This document shows positions 1 to 8,831 of a stretch of 64,000 nt of DNA, piece by piece. Where the stretch lies: assembly GCF_002019855.1 (NCBI RefSeq), contig NZ_CM007717.1, forward strand, positions 6,457,750 through 6,521,749, in the 5' to 3' direction. The notes under the pieces were generated by a model. It made no database searches. It was not told where the DNA came from and saw only the letters and a program-made list of their open reading frames with translations. This DNA comes from Streptomyces antibioticus. Lineage in GTDB: Bacteria; Actinomycetota; Actinomycetes; Streptomycetales; Streptomycetaceae. The translations under genes and the position numbers were made by a program. Numbering within the stretch: position 1 is the stretch's first letter; each line of letters opens with the position of its first letter.

Positions 1-90
1 CCGGGGGCGTTCTCGGTACGTTGGAAACCGGCGAACAGCGCGTCACCAGCGCTTTCGCACCTTTCCGAGACCGCATTCGAGGCAACCACC

Positions 91-1593
91 GTGTTCCTGA
101 CGATCACCACCACCGGCACCCCTGACCGCCCCGCCACCGACCTGGGCTACCTGCTGCACAAGCATCCCGGCAAGTCGCAGGCGTTCTCCACCTCCTACGG
201 CACGGCGCACGTCCTCTACCCCGAGGCGGACGACCGGCGCTGCACGGCGGCGCTGCTGCTGGAGGTGGACGCCGTGGCGCTGGTCCGGCGCGGCAAGGGC
301 AAGGGCCGGGGCGGTGCGCCCGACGCGGCACTCGCCCAGTACGTCAACGACCGCCCCTACGCGGCCTCCTCGCTGCTCGCCGTGGCGCTGAGCGGCGTCT
401 TCTCCAGCGCGATGCGGGGCGTCTGCGCCGCGCGGCCCGAACTCCCGGCGCAGGCACGGTCGTTGCGCATCGAGGTGCCTGCGCTGCCGGCCCGGGGCGG
501 TGCCGCGCTCGTGCACCGGCTCTTCGAGCCGCTCGGCTGGACGGCGACCGTCGAACCGGTCGCCCTGGACGCCGAGTTCCCGGAGTGGGGCGACTCGCGG
601 TACGTACGACTCGTCCTGGAGTCCGACCGGCTGACCGTCGCCGAGGTGCTGCGGCACCTGTACGTCCTCCTGCCGGTCCTGGACGACGCCAAGCACTACT
701 GGGTCGCCCCCGACGAGGTCGACAAGCTGCTGCGGGCCGGCGAGGGCTGGCTGCCCGAGCACCCGGAGCAGAAGCTGATCACCAGCCGGTACCTCTCCCG
801 CCGCTGGTCGCTGACCCGGGAGGCCATGGAGCGGCTGGAGCTGGTGCGGCTCGCCGAGACCGACGACAGCGAGGTCGAGGCCATCGACAACGCCGTCGAG
901 GACGACAGCGACACCCCGGCGGAGACGCAGGCGGAGGCGGAGGCCGGTGAGGCCCGCCCGACCCCCCTCGCCGCGCAGCGCCGGGACGCGATCCTCGCCG
1001 CGCTGCGGGCGGCCGGCGCCGCCCGGGTGCTCGACCTCGGCTGCGGACAGGGCCAGTTGGTGCAGGCGCTGCTCAAGGACGTCCGGTTCACCGAGATCGT
1101 CGGCGTCGACGTGTCGATGCGCGCGCTCACCATCGCCTCCCGCCGGCTCAAGCTGGACCGGATGGGGGAGCGGCAGGCCGCGCGGGTCCGGCTCGTGCAG
1201 GGATCGCTCGCCTACACCGACACCCGGCTCAAGGGCTATGACGCGGCCGTGCTCAGCGAGGTGATCGAACACCTCGACCTGCCGCGGCTGCCCGCCCTGG
1301 AGTACGCGGTGTTCGGCTCCGCCCGCCCGCGCACCGTCCTGGTGACCACCCCGAACGTCGAGTACAACGTCCGCTGGGAGAGCCTCCCGGCCGGGCACGT
1401 CCGGCACGGCGACCACCGCTTCGAGTGGACGCGCGCGGAGTTCCGCTCCTGGGCCGGCACCGTCGCCGAACGGCACGGCTACACCGTCGAGTTCGTCCCC
1501 GTCGGTCCCGACGACCCCGAGGTCGGACCGCCCACCCAGATGGCCGTGTTCACGCTCGGCACCCCGTACGAGAAGGAGGCGAAGGCCGCATGA
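91..1593 (+). CDS. hen1: 3'-terminal RNA ribose 2'-O-methyltransferase Hen1
   Basis: This 500-residue protein should methylate the 2'-OH at the 3' end of a cleaved RNA before Pnkp reseals it, marking repaired RNA against a second cut. The N-terminal half (about residues 1-240) matches the bacterial Hen1 N domain. After an acidic Ala/Glu linker (about 258-290) comes a SAM methyltransferase with DLGCGQGQ at 315-322. The Mn-binding signature is present as E390/E393/H394 in SEVIEH and H439/H442 in RHGDH. The GTG start at 91 sits behind a weak GAGGC. The stop overlaps the pnkp start by four bases (ATGA), so the two are translationally coupled. This pairing is the known bacterial RNA repair operon. 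Function is assigned from family knowledge plus these motifs. Confidence 0.93.
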   Translation: MFLTITTTGTPDRPATDLGYLLHKHPGKSQAFSTSYGTAHVLYPEADDRRCTAALLLEVDAVALVRRGKGKGRGGAPDAALAQYVNDRPYAASSLLAVALSGVFSSAMRGVCAARPELPAQARSLRIEVPALPARGGAALVHRLFEPLGWTATVEPVALDAEFPEWGDSRYVRLVLESDRLTVAEVLRHLYVLLPVLDDAKHYWVAPDEVDKLLRAGEGWLPEHPEQKLITSRYLSRRWSLTREAMERLELVRLAETDDSEVEAIDNAVEDDSDTPAETQAEAEAGEARPTPLAAQRRDAILAALRAAGAARVLDLGCGQGQLVQALLKDVRFTEIVGVDVSMRALTIASRRLKLDRMGERQAARVRLVQGSLAYTDTRLKGYDAAVLSEVIEHLDLPRLPALEYAVFGSARPRTVLVTTPNVEYNVRWESLPAGHVRHGDHRFEWTRAEFRSWAGTVAERHGYTVEFVPVGPDDPEVGPPTQMAVFTLGTPYEKEAKAA

Positions 1594-4151
1594 CCGAGAC
1601 GTCCGTATCCCCGCGACAGGGACGCGCCCTGCCCGTCACCGACCTCTCCCTCGTGGTGCTGATCGGCGCGTCGGGCTCGGGCAAGTCCACTTTCGCGCGA
1701 CGGCACTTCAAGCCCACCGAGGTCATCTCCTCCGACTTCTGCCGGGGCCTGGTCTCCGACGACGAGAACGACCAGAGCGCCACCCGGGACGCCTTCGACG
1801 TCCTGCACTACATCGCCGGCAAGCGGCTCGCGGCCGGCCGGCGGACCGTCGTGGACGCCACCAGCGTGCAGTCGGACGCCCGCCGCAAACTCGTCGAGCT
1901 GGCGAGGGAGCATGACGTGCTGCCCATCGCCATCGTCCTGGACGTCCCCGAGGAGGTGTGCGCCGAGCGCAACGCGGCCCGCACCGACCGCGCCGACATG
2001 CCGCGCCGGGTCATCCAGCGCCACATCCGTGAACTCCGGCGCTCCCTGCGGCACCTGGAGCGCGAGGGCTTCCGCAAGGTGCATGTCCTGCGCGGCGCGG
2101 CGGACGTCGAGGACGCCACCGTCGTCACCGAGAAGCGCTTCAACGACCTGACCCACCTCACCGGACCCTTCGACATCATCGGCGACATCCACGGCTGCTC
2201 CGCCGAACTGGAGGCGCTGCTCGGCAAGCTGGGCTACACCGACGGCGTCCACCCGGAGGGCCGACAGGCCGTCTTCGTCGGCGACCTCGTGGACCGCGGT
2301 CCGGACAGCCCGGCCGTGCTGCGCCGGGTGATGGCGATGGTGAAGTCCGGCGACGCGTTGTGCGTGCCCGGCAACCACGAGAACAAGTACGGCCGTCACC
2401 TCAAGGGCCGCAAGGTCCAGCACACCCACGGACTGGCCGAGACCGTCGAGCAGATGGCGGGCGAGAGCGAGGAGTTCCGCACCGAGGTACGGGAGTTCAT
2501 CGACTCGCTGGTCAGCCACTACGTCCTCGACGGCGGCCGGCTGGTGGTCTGTCACGCGGGTCTGCCGGAGAAGTACCACGGCCGCACCTCGGGCCGGGTC
2601 CGCTCGCACGCGCTGTACGGGGAGACCACCGGTGAGACCGACGAGTTCGGGCTGCCGGTGCGCTACCCGTGGGCGGAGGACTACCGGGGCCGGGCGGCCG
2701 TGGTCTACGGTCACACCCCGGTCCCGGAGGCGACCTGGCTGAACAACACGATCTGCCTCGACACCGGTGCCGTCTTCGGCGGCAAGCTGACCGCGCTGCG
2801 CTGGCCGGAACGCGAACTGGTCGACGTACCGGCGGAACGGGTCTGGTACGAGCCGGCGAAGCCGCTGCGCTCCGAGGCGCCCGGCGGGCAGGACGGACGG
2901 CCGCTGGACCTGGCGGACGTGCACGGCCGCAGGATCGTGGAGACCCGGTACGCCGGACAGACCCGGATCGCGATCCGTGAGGAGAACGCGGCGGCGGCCC
3001 TGGAGGTCATGAGCCGTTTCGCGGTCGACCCGCGGCTGCTGCCGTACCTCCCGCCGACCATGGCGCCGACGCCGACCAGCCGGGTCGAGGGCTATCTGGA
3101 GCACCCGGCGGAGGCGTTCGCGCAGTACGCCGGGGACGGGGTCGCGCGGGTCGTGTGCGAGGAGAAGCACATGGGCTCGCGGGCCGTGGCCCTGGTGTGC
3201 CGGGACGCGGAGACGGCCCGCAGGCGCTTCGGGGTCGGGGAGGGGCCGACGGGTGCGCTCTACACCCGCACCGGACGGCCGTTCTTCACCGACCCGGAGA
3301 TGACCGAGGAGGTCCTCGGACGGCTGCGTACGGCCGTCGGCGAGGCCGGGCTGTGGGACGAACTCGACACGGACTGGCTGCTGTTGGACGCCGAGCTGAT
3401 GCCGTGGTCGCTGAAGGCGTCCGGACTGCTGCGCTCGCAGTACGCCGCCGTGGGCGCCGCGTCCGGCGCGGTCTTCCCGGGTGTCCTGGCCGCGCTGGAG
3501 GGTGCGGCCGGCCGGGGCGTGGACGTCACCGAGCTGCTGGCGCGGCAGCGCGAACGGGCCACGGAGGCGGCCGCGTTCACCGACGCCTACCGGCGCTACT
3601 GCTGGCCGACGGACGGGCTGGACGGCGTACGCCTCGCGCCGTTCCAGATCCTCGCCGTGCAGGGCCGCAGCCTCGCGGGTCTGCCGCACGACGAACAACT
3701 GACCCTGCTGGACCGGCTGGTGGAGCACGACCCCACCGGCCTGCTGCGCACCACCCGGCGGCTGTACGTCGACACGGGCGACCCCGAGTCGGTGCGGGCC
3801 GGTGTCGACTGGTGGCTGGAGATGACCGGCCGCGGCGGCGAGGGCATGGTCGTCAAGCCGCTCGGCGCGCTCGTGCGGGGCGCGGAGGGCCGGCTGGTGC
3901 AGCCCGGCATCAAGTGCCGGGGCCGCGAGTACCTGCGGATCATCTACGGCCCGGAGTACACCCGCCCCGACAACCTCGCCCGGCTGCGCGGCCGTTTCCT
4001 CAACCACAAGCGGTCCCTCGCGATCCGCGAGTACGTCCTCGGCCTGGAGGCCCTGGACCGGCTGGCCGGGGGCGAACCGCTGTGGCGGATCCACGAGGCC
4101 GTGTTCGGCGTACTGGCCCTGGAGTCGGAACCGGTGGACCCGCGACTGTGA
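1590..4151 (+). CDS. pnkp: Polynucleotide kinase-phosphatase-ligase, RNA repair (Pnkp)
   Basis: This 853-residue three-domain enzyme heals and seals broken RNA. The N-terminal 5'-kinase has the P-loop GASGSGKST at about 26-34. The central metallophosphoesterase has GDIHG, GDLVDRG, GNHE and a late VYGHTP. The C-terminal adenylyltransferase (ligase) domain has K526 in EEKHMGSRA as the predicted AMP-accepting lysine, with a later GEGMVVKP motif. Size and domain order match Clostridium thermocellum Pnkp (about 870 residues). The frame stays open further upstream inside hen1, but the ATG at 1590 in the ATGA overlap is the sensible start. From family knowledge, Pnkp needs Hen1 for full ligation, which the operon structure supports. 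Confidence 0.94.
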   Translation: MTETSVSPRQGRALPVTDLSLVVLIGASGSGKSTFARRHFKPTEVISSDFCRGLVSDDENDQSATRDAFDVLHYIAGKRLAAGRRTVVDATSVQSDARRKLVELAREHDVLPIAIVLDVPEEVCAERNAARTDRADMPRRVIQRHIRELRRSLRHLEREGFRKVHVLRGAADVEDATVVTEKRFNDLTHLTGPFDIIGDIHGCSAELEALLGKLGYTDGVHPEGRQAVFVGDLVDRGPDSPAVLRRVMAMVKSGDALCVPGNHENKYGRHLKGRKVQHTHGLAETVEQMAGESEEFRTEVREFIDSLVSHYVLDGGRLVVCHAGLPEKYHGRTSGRVRSHALYGETTGETDEFGLPVRYPWAEDYRGRAAVVYGHTPVPEATWLNNTICLDTGAVFGGKLTALRWPERELVDVPAERVWYEPAKPLRSEAPGGQDGRPLDLADVHGRRIVETRYAGQTRIAIREENAAAALEVMSRFAVDPRLLPYLPPTMAPTPTSRVEGYLEHPAEAFAQYAGDGVARVVCEEKHMGSRAVALVCRDAETARRRFGVGEGPTGALYTRTGRPFFTDPEMTEEVLGRLRTAVGEAGLWDELDTDWLLLDAELMPWSLKASGLLRSQYAAVGAASGAVFPGVLAALEGAAGRGVDVTELLARQRERATEAAAFTDAYRRYCWPTDGLDGVRLAPFQILAVQGRSLAGLPHDEQLTLLDRLVEHDPTGLLRTTRRLYVDTGDPESVRAGVDWWLEMTGRGGEGMVVKPLGALVRGAEGRLVQPGIKCRGREYLRIIYGPEYTRPDNLARLRGRFLNHKRSLAIREYVLGLEALDRLAGGEPLWRIHEAVFGVLALESEPVDPRL

Positions 4152-4154
4152 ACC

Positions 4155-4195
4155 GGTGAAGGGGGGGCCGGGCCCGTGCGCCGGCCCCCTTCACC
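4155..4195. terminator. Terminator hairpin between convergent pnkp and NAD-kinase-like gene
   Basis: GGTGAAGGGGG pairs with CCCCCTTCACC and continues as CCGG/CCGG around a short loop, with a two-G bulge on the left arm. It directly follows the pnkp stop and overlaps the last codons of the minus-strand gene, so it can serve both genes. Confidence 0.65.
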
Positions 4196-5093
4196 CCAGC
4201 AGCCGCAGCCGCTCCCCGCACACCCCCACCCGTACGGTCTGCCCCCAGGTCAGCTCCAGGGCGTCGGTCTCGATGCCGTCCCCGAAGGCGATGAGGCGTT
4301 CGGACTCGACGGTGACGGTCAGGCGGGCGCCGGCCGTCAGTTCGCCGGCCACCAGGGAGGTGCCGGTCGCCGGGGACGGCCACGCCTCGCGCACGAACCA
4401 CAGCAGCCGGTTCTCCGCCGGGCCCGGAAGGCGCAGCCCGCCGCCGCCCCGTTCGCCCCACACCGAGCGGATCCAGCCGGTGGCGCCGGTGCCGGTGCCG
4501 ACCAGGACCCCGGAGGACGCCTGGGCCTCGACGGCACCCCCGTCGCCGTCGAGGCCCAGGCGGTAGCGGGCGGTCTGGTGGCCGGCGGCGCCCAGGTAGA
4601 TCTCGTTGAGGGCGAGCAGCCGTTGGGTGTCGTCGGCGACGGCCTCCACCATGGTCAGCTCGTCGACGCCCGTCCCCGCGGCGAGCGCCGAGGCGAGGAG
4701 GGCGGCCGCGTCCGCCGGGCGGTGGCGGACCAGGACGCCCGGGTTGCGGCCCGGGTCGGTGTCGATGCCCACGACCGGCTGGCCGGACAGGTACTTGGCG
4801 ACGTTCGCCACCAGTCCGTCCTGCCCGACCACGATCACCACGTCCTCCGGGGCGAACAGGAAGCGGTCCAGATCGGCCCGCTCCAGGCGGGTCTGACGCC
4901 ACGTCAGGGGGATCGCGGCCGTCACCTCCGCCAGTGCCCGCCGGGTGCGCCGGTGCCGTTCCGCCACCTCCTCGATGTCCCGGCCCCGCGAGGAGAGGAA
5001 GAAGGCGGCCTGGCCGTGCGTGCCGTGCCGGGCCGTCAACTCTTCGTACTCCGTGGTGCGATGGACCAGCACGGCCCGCGGGGCGAGACTCAC
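4191..5093 (-). CDS. NAD(+) kinase-like protein
   Basis: This 300-residue protein of the NAD kinase / ATP-NAD kinase fold has VVGQDGLVANVAKYL in place of the usual GGDG loop, VVGIDTDP, ALNEIYLG, and SSGVLVGTGTGATGW, which corresponds to the conserved GTPTGSTAY-type segment. The second glycine of GGDG is replaced by Gln, so catalysis is likely changed or another nucleotide is bound. Its GTG start overlaps the upstream SPFH gene stop by four bases (GTGA), so the two are coupled and probably work together. It is unlikely to be the housekeeping NAD kinase because of the altered loop. The fold assignment is firm; the reaction is not. Confidence 0.75.
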   Translation of the reverse strand: MSLAPRAVLVHRTTEYEELTARHGTHGQAAFFLSSRGRDIEEVAERHRRTRRALAEVTAAIPLTWRQTRLERADLDRFLFAPEDVVIVVGQDGLVANVAKYLSGQPVVGIDTDPGRNPGVLVRHRPADAAALLASALAAGTGVDELTMVEAVADDTQRLLALNEIYLGAAGHQTARYRLGLDGDGGAVEAQASSGVLVGTGTGATGWIRSVWGERGGGGLRLPGPAENRLLWFVREAWPSPATGTSLVAGELTAGARLTVTVESERLIAFGDGIETDALELTWGQTVRVGVCGERLRLLG

Positions 5094-6286
5094 TCCCGCA
5101 CTCCCAGCTTGGCGAGCAGCCCGGTCAGCACGTCCGGCGAGACGGTGACACTGTCGATGTGCGGCAGGTTCTCCGCGAGCCGGGTGCCGGTGAGCGCGTG
5201 CAGGGTCGTCACGTCGACATCGGCGTGCACCCGCAGCCAGGCCGCCTGCGCCTGGGCCCGCGCCTCACCGACCGCGCGCGCCGACTCGGCCTCCGCGCGG
5301 GCGAGTTGGACGGCGCGGGCGGCCTCCGCCTCCGCGAGCCGGACCGTGCGCGCCGCCTCGGCCTCGGTCATCCGCTCGGTGCGCCGCGCCTCCGCGTCGG
5401 CCAGCCGGACCTGCCCCGCGGCCTCCGCCTCGGACAGCTTCACCGCGCGCTCCGCCTCGGCCGCCGCGAGCTTCACCGCACGCGCCGCCTCGGCCTCCGC
5501 CAGCCGGACCGTGCGGGTGGCCTCGGCCTCGGCCCGCACCTTGTCGGCGGCCGCGCTCTCCTCCGCCTCGCGCCGGGTGTTCGTACCGCGCTGCTCGACC
5601 AACTGCTCCTCGCGCCGGGCCAGTTCGATCTTGCTGGCGAGTTCGTTCTCGGCGATGGTCCGCTCCCGTTCGACGGCCACCGCCCGCCGCTCGTAGGTGG
5701 CCCGGTCGGCCTCCTGCTGGATCAGCTCGCGGGCAGGGGTGCGCAGCGCCCGCTCGACCTCCGGCTCCGGCCGCAGGGCGACCACCCGGACGGCGACGAT
5801 CTCGATACCGGTGGCCGGCAGCCGGGGTTCGGCCGCCAGCCCCGCCGCGACCCGCTCGCGCACCGACGTCACCCCGTCGACCAGCGCCGCCGCCAGCGGC
5901 GTACGGGCGAGGACGTCCAGCGCGTGCTGCTGGGCCGTCTCCGTCAGCAGGGTGCCGAGCTGCTCCAGCGGCGCCCCGCGCCACACCCCGGTGTCGGGGT
6001 CGATCGAGAAGTCCAGCCGGGCGGCGGCCACGGCCGGGTCGCTGACCCGGTAGGTCACGGTGGCCTGCACCGCCACGTCCTGGAAGTCGGCCGTACGGGC
6101 GTGGAAGGTCATGGCCAGTTCGCGGTCGTCGACCGGCACTTCGGAGAGCGCGGCGGTCAGCGAGCGGAACCAGAAGCTGAGTCCGGGCCCGTCGTGCACC
6201 AGCTTTCCGGAGCGGTGGTGGCGTATGTGCGCCGTCGGCGCGCCGCGCAGATGGCGCCAGCCGAGGCGCCGTGTGATGTCGGCCAT
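5090..6286 (-). CDS. SPFH (band 7/flotillin-like) domain protein with 11-residue repeat rod
   Basis: A 398-residue protein. Residues about 10-200 form an SPFH/prohibitin-type domain (VAVQATVTYRVSDPA, GIEIVAVRVVALRPEPEVERAL). Residues about 200-250 are a charged helix. Residues 250-340 are seven to eight near-perfect 11-residue repeats of the form VRLAEAEAARA, followed by a short C-terminal domain. There is no transmembrane segment or signal peptide. Hendecad repeats usually make long straight coiled coils or amphipathic helices lying on membranes, so a membrane-associated oligomeric scaffold is plausible (inference). The ATG at 6286 is chosen over an upstream in-frame ATG because GAGGGGG lies about eight bases before it. 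It is the first gene of a two-gene unit with the NAD-kinase-like gene. Confidence 0.82.
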   Translation of the reverse strand: MADITRRLGWRHLRGAPTAHIRHHRSGKLVHDGPGLSFWFRSLTAALSEVPVDDRELAMTFHARTADFQDVAVQATVTYRVSDPAVAAARLDFSIDPDTGVWRGAPLEQLGTLLTETAQQHALDVLARTPLAAALVDGVTSVRERVAAGLAAEPRLPATGIEIVAVRVVALRPEPEVERALRTPARELIQQEADRATYERRAVAVERERTIAENELASKIELARREEQLVEQRGTNTRREAEESAAADKVRAEAEATRTVRLAEAEAARAVKLAAAEAERAVKLSEAEAAGQVRLADAEARRTERMTEAEAARTVRLAEAEAARAVQLARAEAESARAVGEARAQAQAAWLRVHADVDVTTLHALTGTRLAENLPHIDSVTVSPDVLTGLLAKLGVRE

Positions 6287-6319
6287 GAGAGGCCCCCCTC
6301 GTCCCTGTGTCCCGTCCCC

Positions 6320-6376
6320 GTTTTCGTCACTACGACGATAATCCGTTCCACCGTTTGTCGTCAAGGGGACGAAAAC
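6320..6376. promoter_or_regulatory. Inverted repeat in divergent SPFH / arginine deiminase promoter region
   Basis: A perfect 9-bp inverted repeat, GTTTTCGTC (6320-6328) and GACGAAAAC (6368-6376), flanks a comparatively AT-rich 39-bp core holding CGATAATCC and TTTGTCGTC. It lies between the divergent starts at 6286 and 6438. It could be a regulator site or a pair of half-sites controlling both directions. No regulator gene is adjacent, so the partner is unknown. Confidence 0.4.
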
Positions 6377-6437
6377 AAGCGGTTGCGAAACGGTCCACAA
6401 GCGGGTGAAGGCGGGCTTCGATGGTCAGGATGGAGTC

Positions 6438-7661
6438 ATGGGATTCCAAGTCGACTCCGAGGCCGGGCAACTGCGGCGCGTCATCCTGCACCGGCCGGAT
6501 CTCGAGCTCAAAAGGCTCACCCCCAGCAACAAGGACGCGCTGCTCTTCGACGACGTGCTCTGGGTGCGCAGGGCGCGCGCCGAGCACGACGGTTTCGCCG
6601 ACGTCCTGCGGGACCGTGGCGTCGAGGTGCATCTCTTCGGCGATCTGCTCGTCGAGGCCCTGGCGATCCCGGCGGCCCGAGCACTCGTCCTGGGCCGCGT
6701 CTTCGACGAGAAGGAGTACGGGGTCCTCGCCACCGACCACCTCCGTACCGCCTTCGAGACCCTCACCGCACCCGAACTGGCCGAGAGCCTGGTCGGCGGC
6801 ATGACCAAACGGGAGTTCCTGGAGGGGTTCCCCGAACCGACCTCCGTGCGCTTCCACGTCATGGACCTCGACGACTTCCTCCTCGACCCGCTCCCCAATC
6901 ACCTCTTCACCCGCGACACCTCCGCCTGGATCTACGACGGCGTCGCCATCAACGCGATGCGCTGGCCGGCGCGGCAGCGGGAGACCGTGCACTTCGAGGC
7001 GATCTACCGGCACCACCCGCTGTTCCGGGAGGAACCGTTCCACCTCTGGTCCGAGGGGCAGGCCGACTACCCGTCCACCATCGAGGGCGGCGACGTCCTC
7101 GTCATCGGCAACGGCGCCGTCCTCATCGGGATGAGCGAGCGCACCACCCCGCAGGCCGTCGAGATGCTCGCCCACAAGCTCTTCGCCGCCGGCTCGGCCC
7201 GGACCATCGTGGCCCTCGACATGCCGAAGCGGCGCGCCTTCATGCACCTCGACACCGTCATGACCATGGTCGACGGTGACACCTTCACCCAGTACGCGGG
7301 GCTCGGCATGCTCCGCTCGTACACCATCGAGCCGGGCGTCGGCGACAAGGAACTGAAGGTCACCGACCATCCGCCGGAGCACATGCACCGCGCGATCGCC
7401 GCCGCCCTCGGCCTGAGCGAGATCCGGGTGCTCACCGCCACCCAGGACGTGCACGCGGCCGAGCGCGAGCAGTGGGACGACGGCTGCAACGTCCTCGCCG
7501 TCGAGCCGGGCGTCGTCGTCGCCTACGAACGCAACGCCACCACCAACACCCACCTGCGCAAACAGGGTGTCGAGGTGATCGAGATCCCCGGCAGCGAGCT
7601 GGGCCGGGGGAGGGGCGGGCCGCGCTGTATGAGCTGTCCGCTGGAGCGGGGGCCCGTGTAG
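6438..7661 (+). CDS. arcA: Arginine deiminase
   Basis: A 407-residue enzyme that hydrolyses L-arginine to L-citrulline and ammonia. The guanidine-modifying fold shows FTRDTSAWI, IEGGDVLVIGNG, MHLDTVMTMVD and the catalytic cysteine in DDGCNVLA near the C terminus. Length is typical (about 405-415). The start at 6438 follows GGATGGAG; an in-frame codon at 6405 has no better support and would add residues not found in the family. The next gene on the same strand is ornithine carbamoyltransferase, the enzyme that would convert citrulline onward in the deiminase pathway. No carbamate kinase or arginine/ornithine antiporter is present in the window, so the classical energy-yielding pathway is incomplete here. 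Confidence 0.95.
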   Translation: MGFQVDSEAGQLRRVILHRPDLELKRLTPSNKDALLFDDVLWVRRARAEHDGFADVLRDRGVEVHLFGDLLVEALAIPAARALVLGRVFDEKEYGVLATDHLRTAFETLTAPELAESLVGGMTKREFLEGFPEPTSVRFHVMDLDDFLLDPLPNHLFTRDTSAWIYDGVAINAMRWPARQRETVHFEAIYRHHPLFREEPFHLWSEGQADYPSTIEGGDVLVIGNGAVLIGMSERTTPQAVEMLAHKLFAAGSARTIVALDMPKRRAFMHLDTVMTMVDGDTFTQYAGLGMLRSYTIEPGVGDKELKVTDHPPEHMHRAIAAALGLSEIRVLTATQDVHAAEREQWDDGCNVLAVEPGVVVAYERNATTNTHLRKQGVEVIEIPGSELGRGRGGPRCMSCPLERGPV

Positions 7662-7707
7662 GCGGGTGGGTCACTGGGACTGGTGTGCGAGTCGTGGGAA
7701 CAGGCAC

Positions 7708-7748
7708 CTGTATATAAATGCCGGTGGTCGTATAGAGTTCCATGCAAG
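7708..7748 (+). promoter_or_regulatory. Candidate ARG-box pair and promoter before ornithine carbamoyltransferase
   Basis: An unusually AT-rich patch in the 141-bp gap contains TGTATATAAATGCCG (about 7709-7723) and GTATAGAGTTCCATGCAAG (about 7730-7748). The ATGC and ATGCAA cores resemble half-sites of actinomycete arginine-repressor boxes (TTGCAT/ATGCAA), and paired boxes about 20 bp apart are usual. The match is imperfect. If real, it points to ArgR control and a biosynthetic role for the gene downstream. Confidence 0.35.
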
Positions 7749-7802
7749 TTCCTGCTCGTCCCTGTCACCGCACCTGCCGACCGCACTTCCTGGAGCGCCC
7801 CC

Positions 7803-8816
7803 ATGGCGACAGTCCCGACCGCCCTCGCCGGACGCCACTTCCTCAAGGAGCTGGACTTCACCGGCGAGGAGTTCCGCGGCCTGATCGAGCTGGCCGCCGA
7901 ACTGAAGGCGGCCAAGAAGGCCGGGACCGAGACGCGGTATCTGCGCGGCCGGAACATCGCGCTGATCTTCGAGAAGACCTCGACGCGCACCCGCTGCGCG
8001 TTCGAGGTCGCCGCCGCCGACCAGGGCGCCTCCACCACCTACCTCGACCCGTCGGGCTCCCAGATCGGCCACAAGGAGTCCGTCAAGGACACCGCGCGCG
8101 TGCTGGGCCGTATGTACGACGGCATCGAGTACCGCGGCGACAGCCAGGCGAAGGTCGAGGAGCTGGCCGCGCACGCGGGGGTGCCCGTCTTCAACGGCCT
8201 CACCGACGACTGGCACCCCACCCAGATGCTCGCCGACGTGCTGACCATGACCGAGCACTGCGCGAAGCCCCTCACCGGCATCGCCTTCGCCTACCTCGGC
8301 GACGCCCGCTTCAACATGGGCAACTCCTACCTGATCACCGGCGCCCTGCTCGGCATGGACGTCCGGATCGTCGCCCCCAAGAGCTACTGGCCCGCCCAGG
8401 AGATCGTCGACCGGGCCCGCAAGCTCGCCGGGACCAGCGGGGCGCGGATCACCCTCACCGAGTCACTCGCGGAGGGCGTCCTCGGCGCCGACTTCGTCGC
8501 CACCGACGTCTGGGTCTCCATGGGCGAGCCCAAGGCGGTCTGGGACGAGCGGATCGCCGCCCTCGGCCCGTACGCCGTGACCATGGACGTCCTGCGCGCC
8601 ACCGGCAACCCGGACGTCAAGTTCCTGCACTGCCTGCCGGCCTTCCACGACCTCGGCACCACGGTCGGCCAGGAGATCCTCGAGGCCCACGGCCTGGACT
8701 CCCTGGAGGTCACCGACGAGGTCTTCGAGTCCCCCCACTCGGTCGTCTTCGACGAGGCCGAGAACCGCCTCCACACGATCAAGGCGGTCCTGGTCGCGAC
8801 GATGGCCCGCGGTTGA
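7803..8816 (+). CDS. argF: Ornithine carbamoyltransferase
   Basis: A 337-residue OTC that makes citrulline from ornithine and carbamoyl phosphate, or the reverse. Carbamoyl-phosphate binding motif STRTR (in FEKTSTRTRCAF), the HKESVKDTARVLGRMYD segment and the ornithine-site HCLPAFHD are all present, and length is normal. The ATG at 7803 gives the expected N terminus; upstream in-frame codons lie in the AT-rich promoter patch. Its position after arginine deiminase suggests a catabolic role (arcB). However, Streptomyces arginine gene clusters generally lack argF, so this may be the only OTC and serve biosynthesis too. The 141-bp gap with its own promoter-like sequence argues for expression independent of arcA. 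Confidence 0.93.
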   Translation: MATVPTALAGRHFLKELDFTGEEFRGLIELAAELKAAKKAGTETRYLRGRNIALIFEKTSTRTRCAFEVAAADQGASTTYLDPSGSQIGHKESVKDTARVLGRMYDGIEYRGDSQAKVEELAAHAGVPVFNGLTDDWHPTQMLADVLTMTEHCAKPLTGIAFAYLGDARFNMGNSYLITGALLGMDVRIVAPKSYWPAQEIVDRARKLAGTSGARITLTESLAEGVLGADFVATDVWVSMGEPKAVWDERIAALGPYAVTMDVLRATGNPDVKFLHCLPAFHDLGTTVGQEILEAHGLDSLEVTDEVFESPHSVVFDEAENRLHTIKAVLVATMARG

Positions 8817-8831
8817 CGGGGTTTCCCCGGG

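Noticed and set aside
4176..5696. Plus-strand open frame across the NAD-kinase-like and SPFH genes
   Set aside because: It runs through a terminator and is a shadow of two well-supported minus-strand genes with conserved motifs.
7803..8816. Firm assignment of the OTC as catabolic arcB
   Set aside because: Although next to arginine deiminase, carbamate kinase is absent and Streptomyces arg clusters generally lack argF, so a biosynthetic role is at least as likely.
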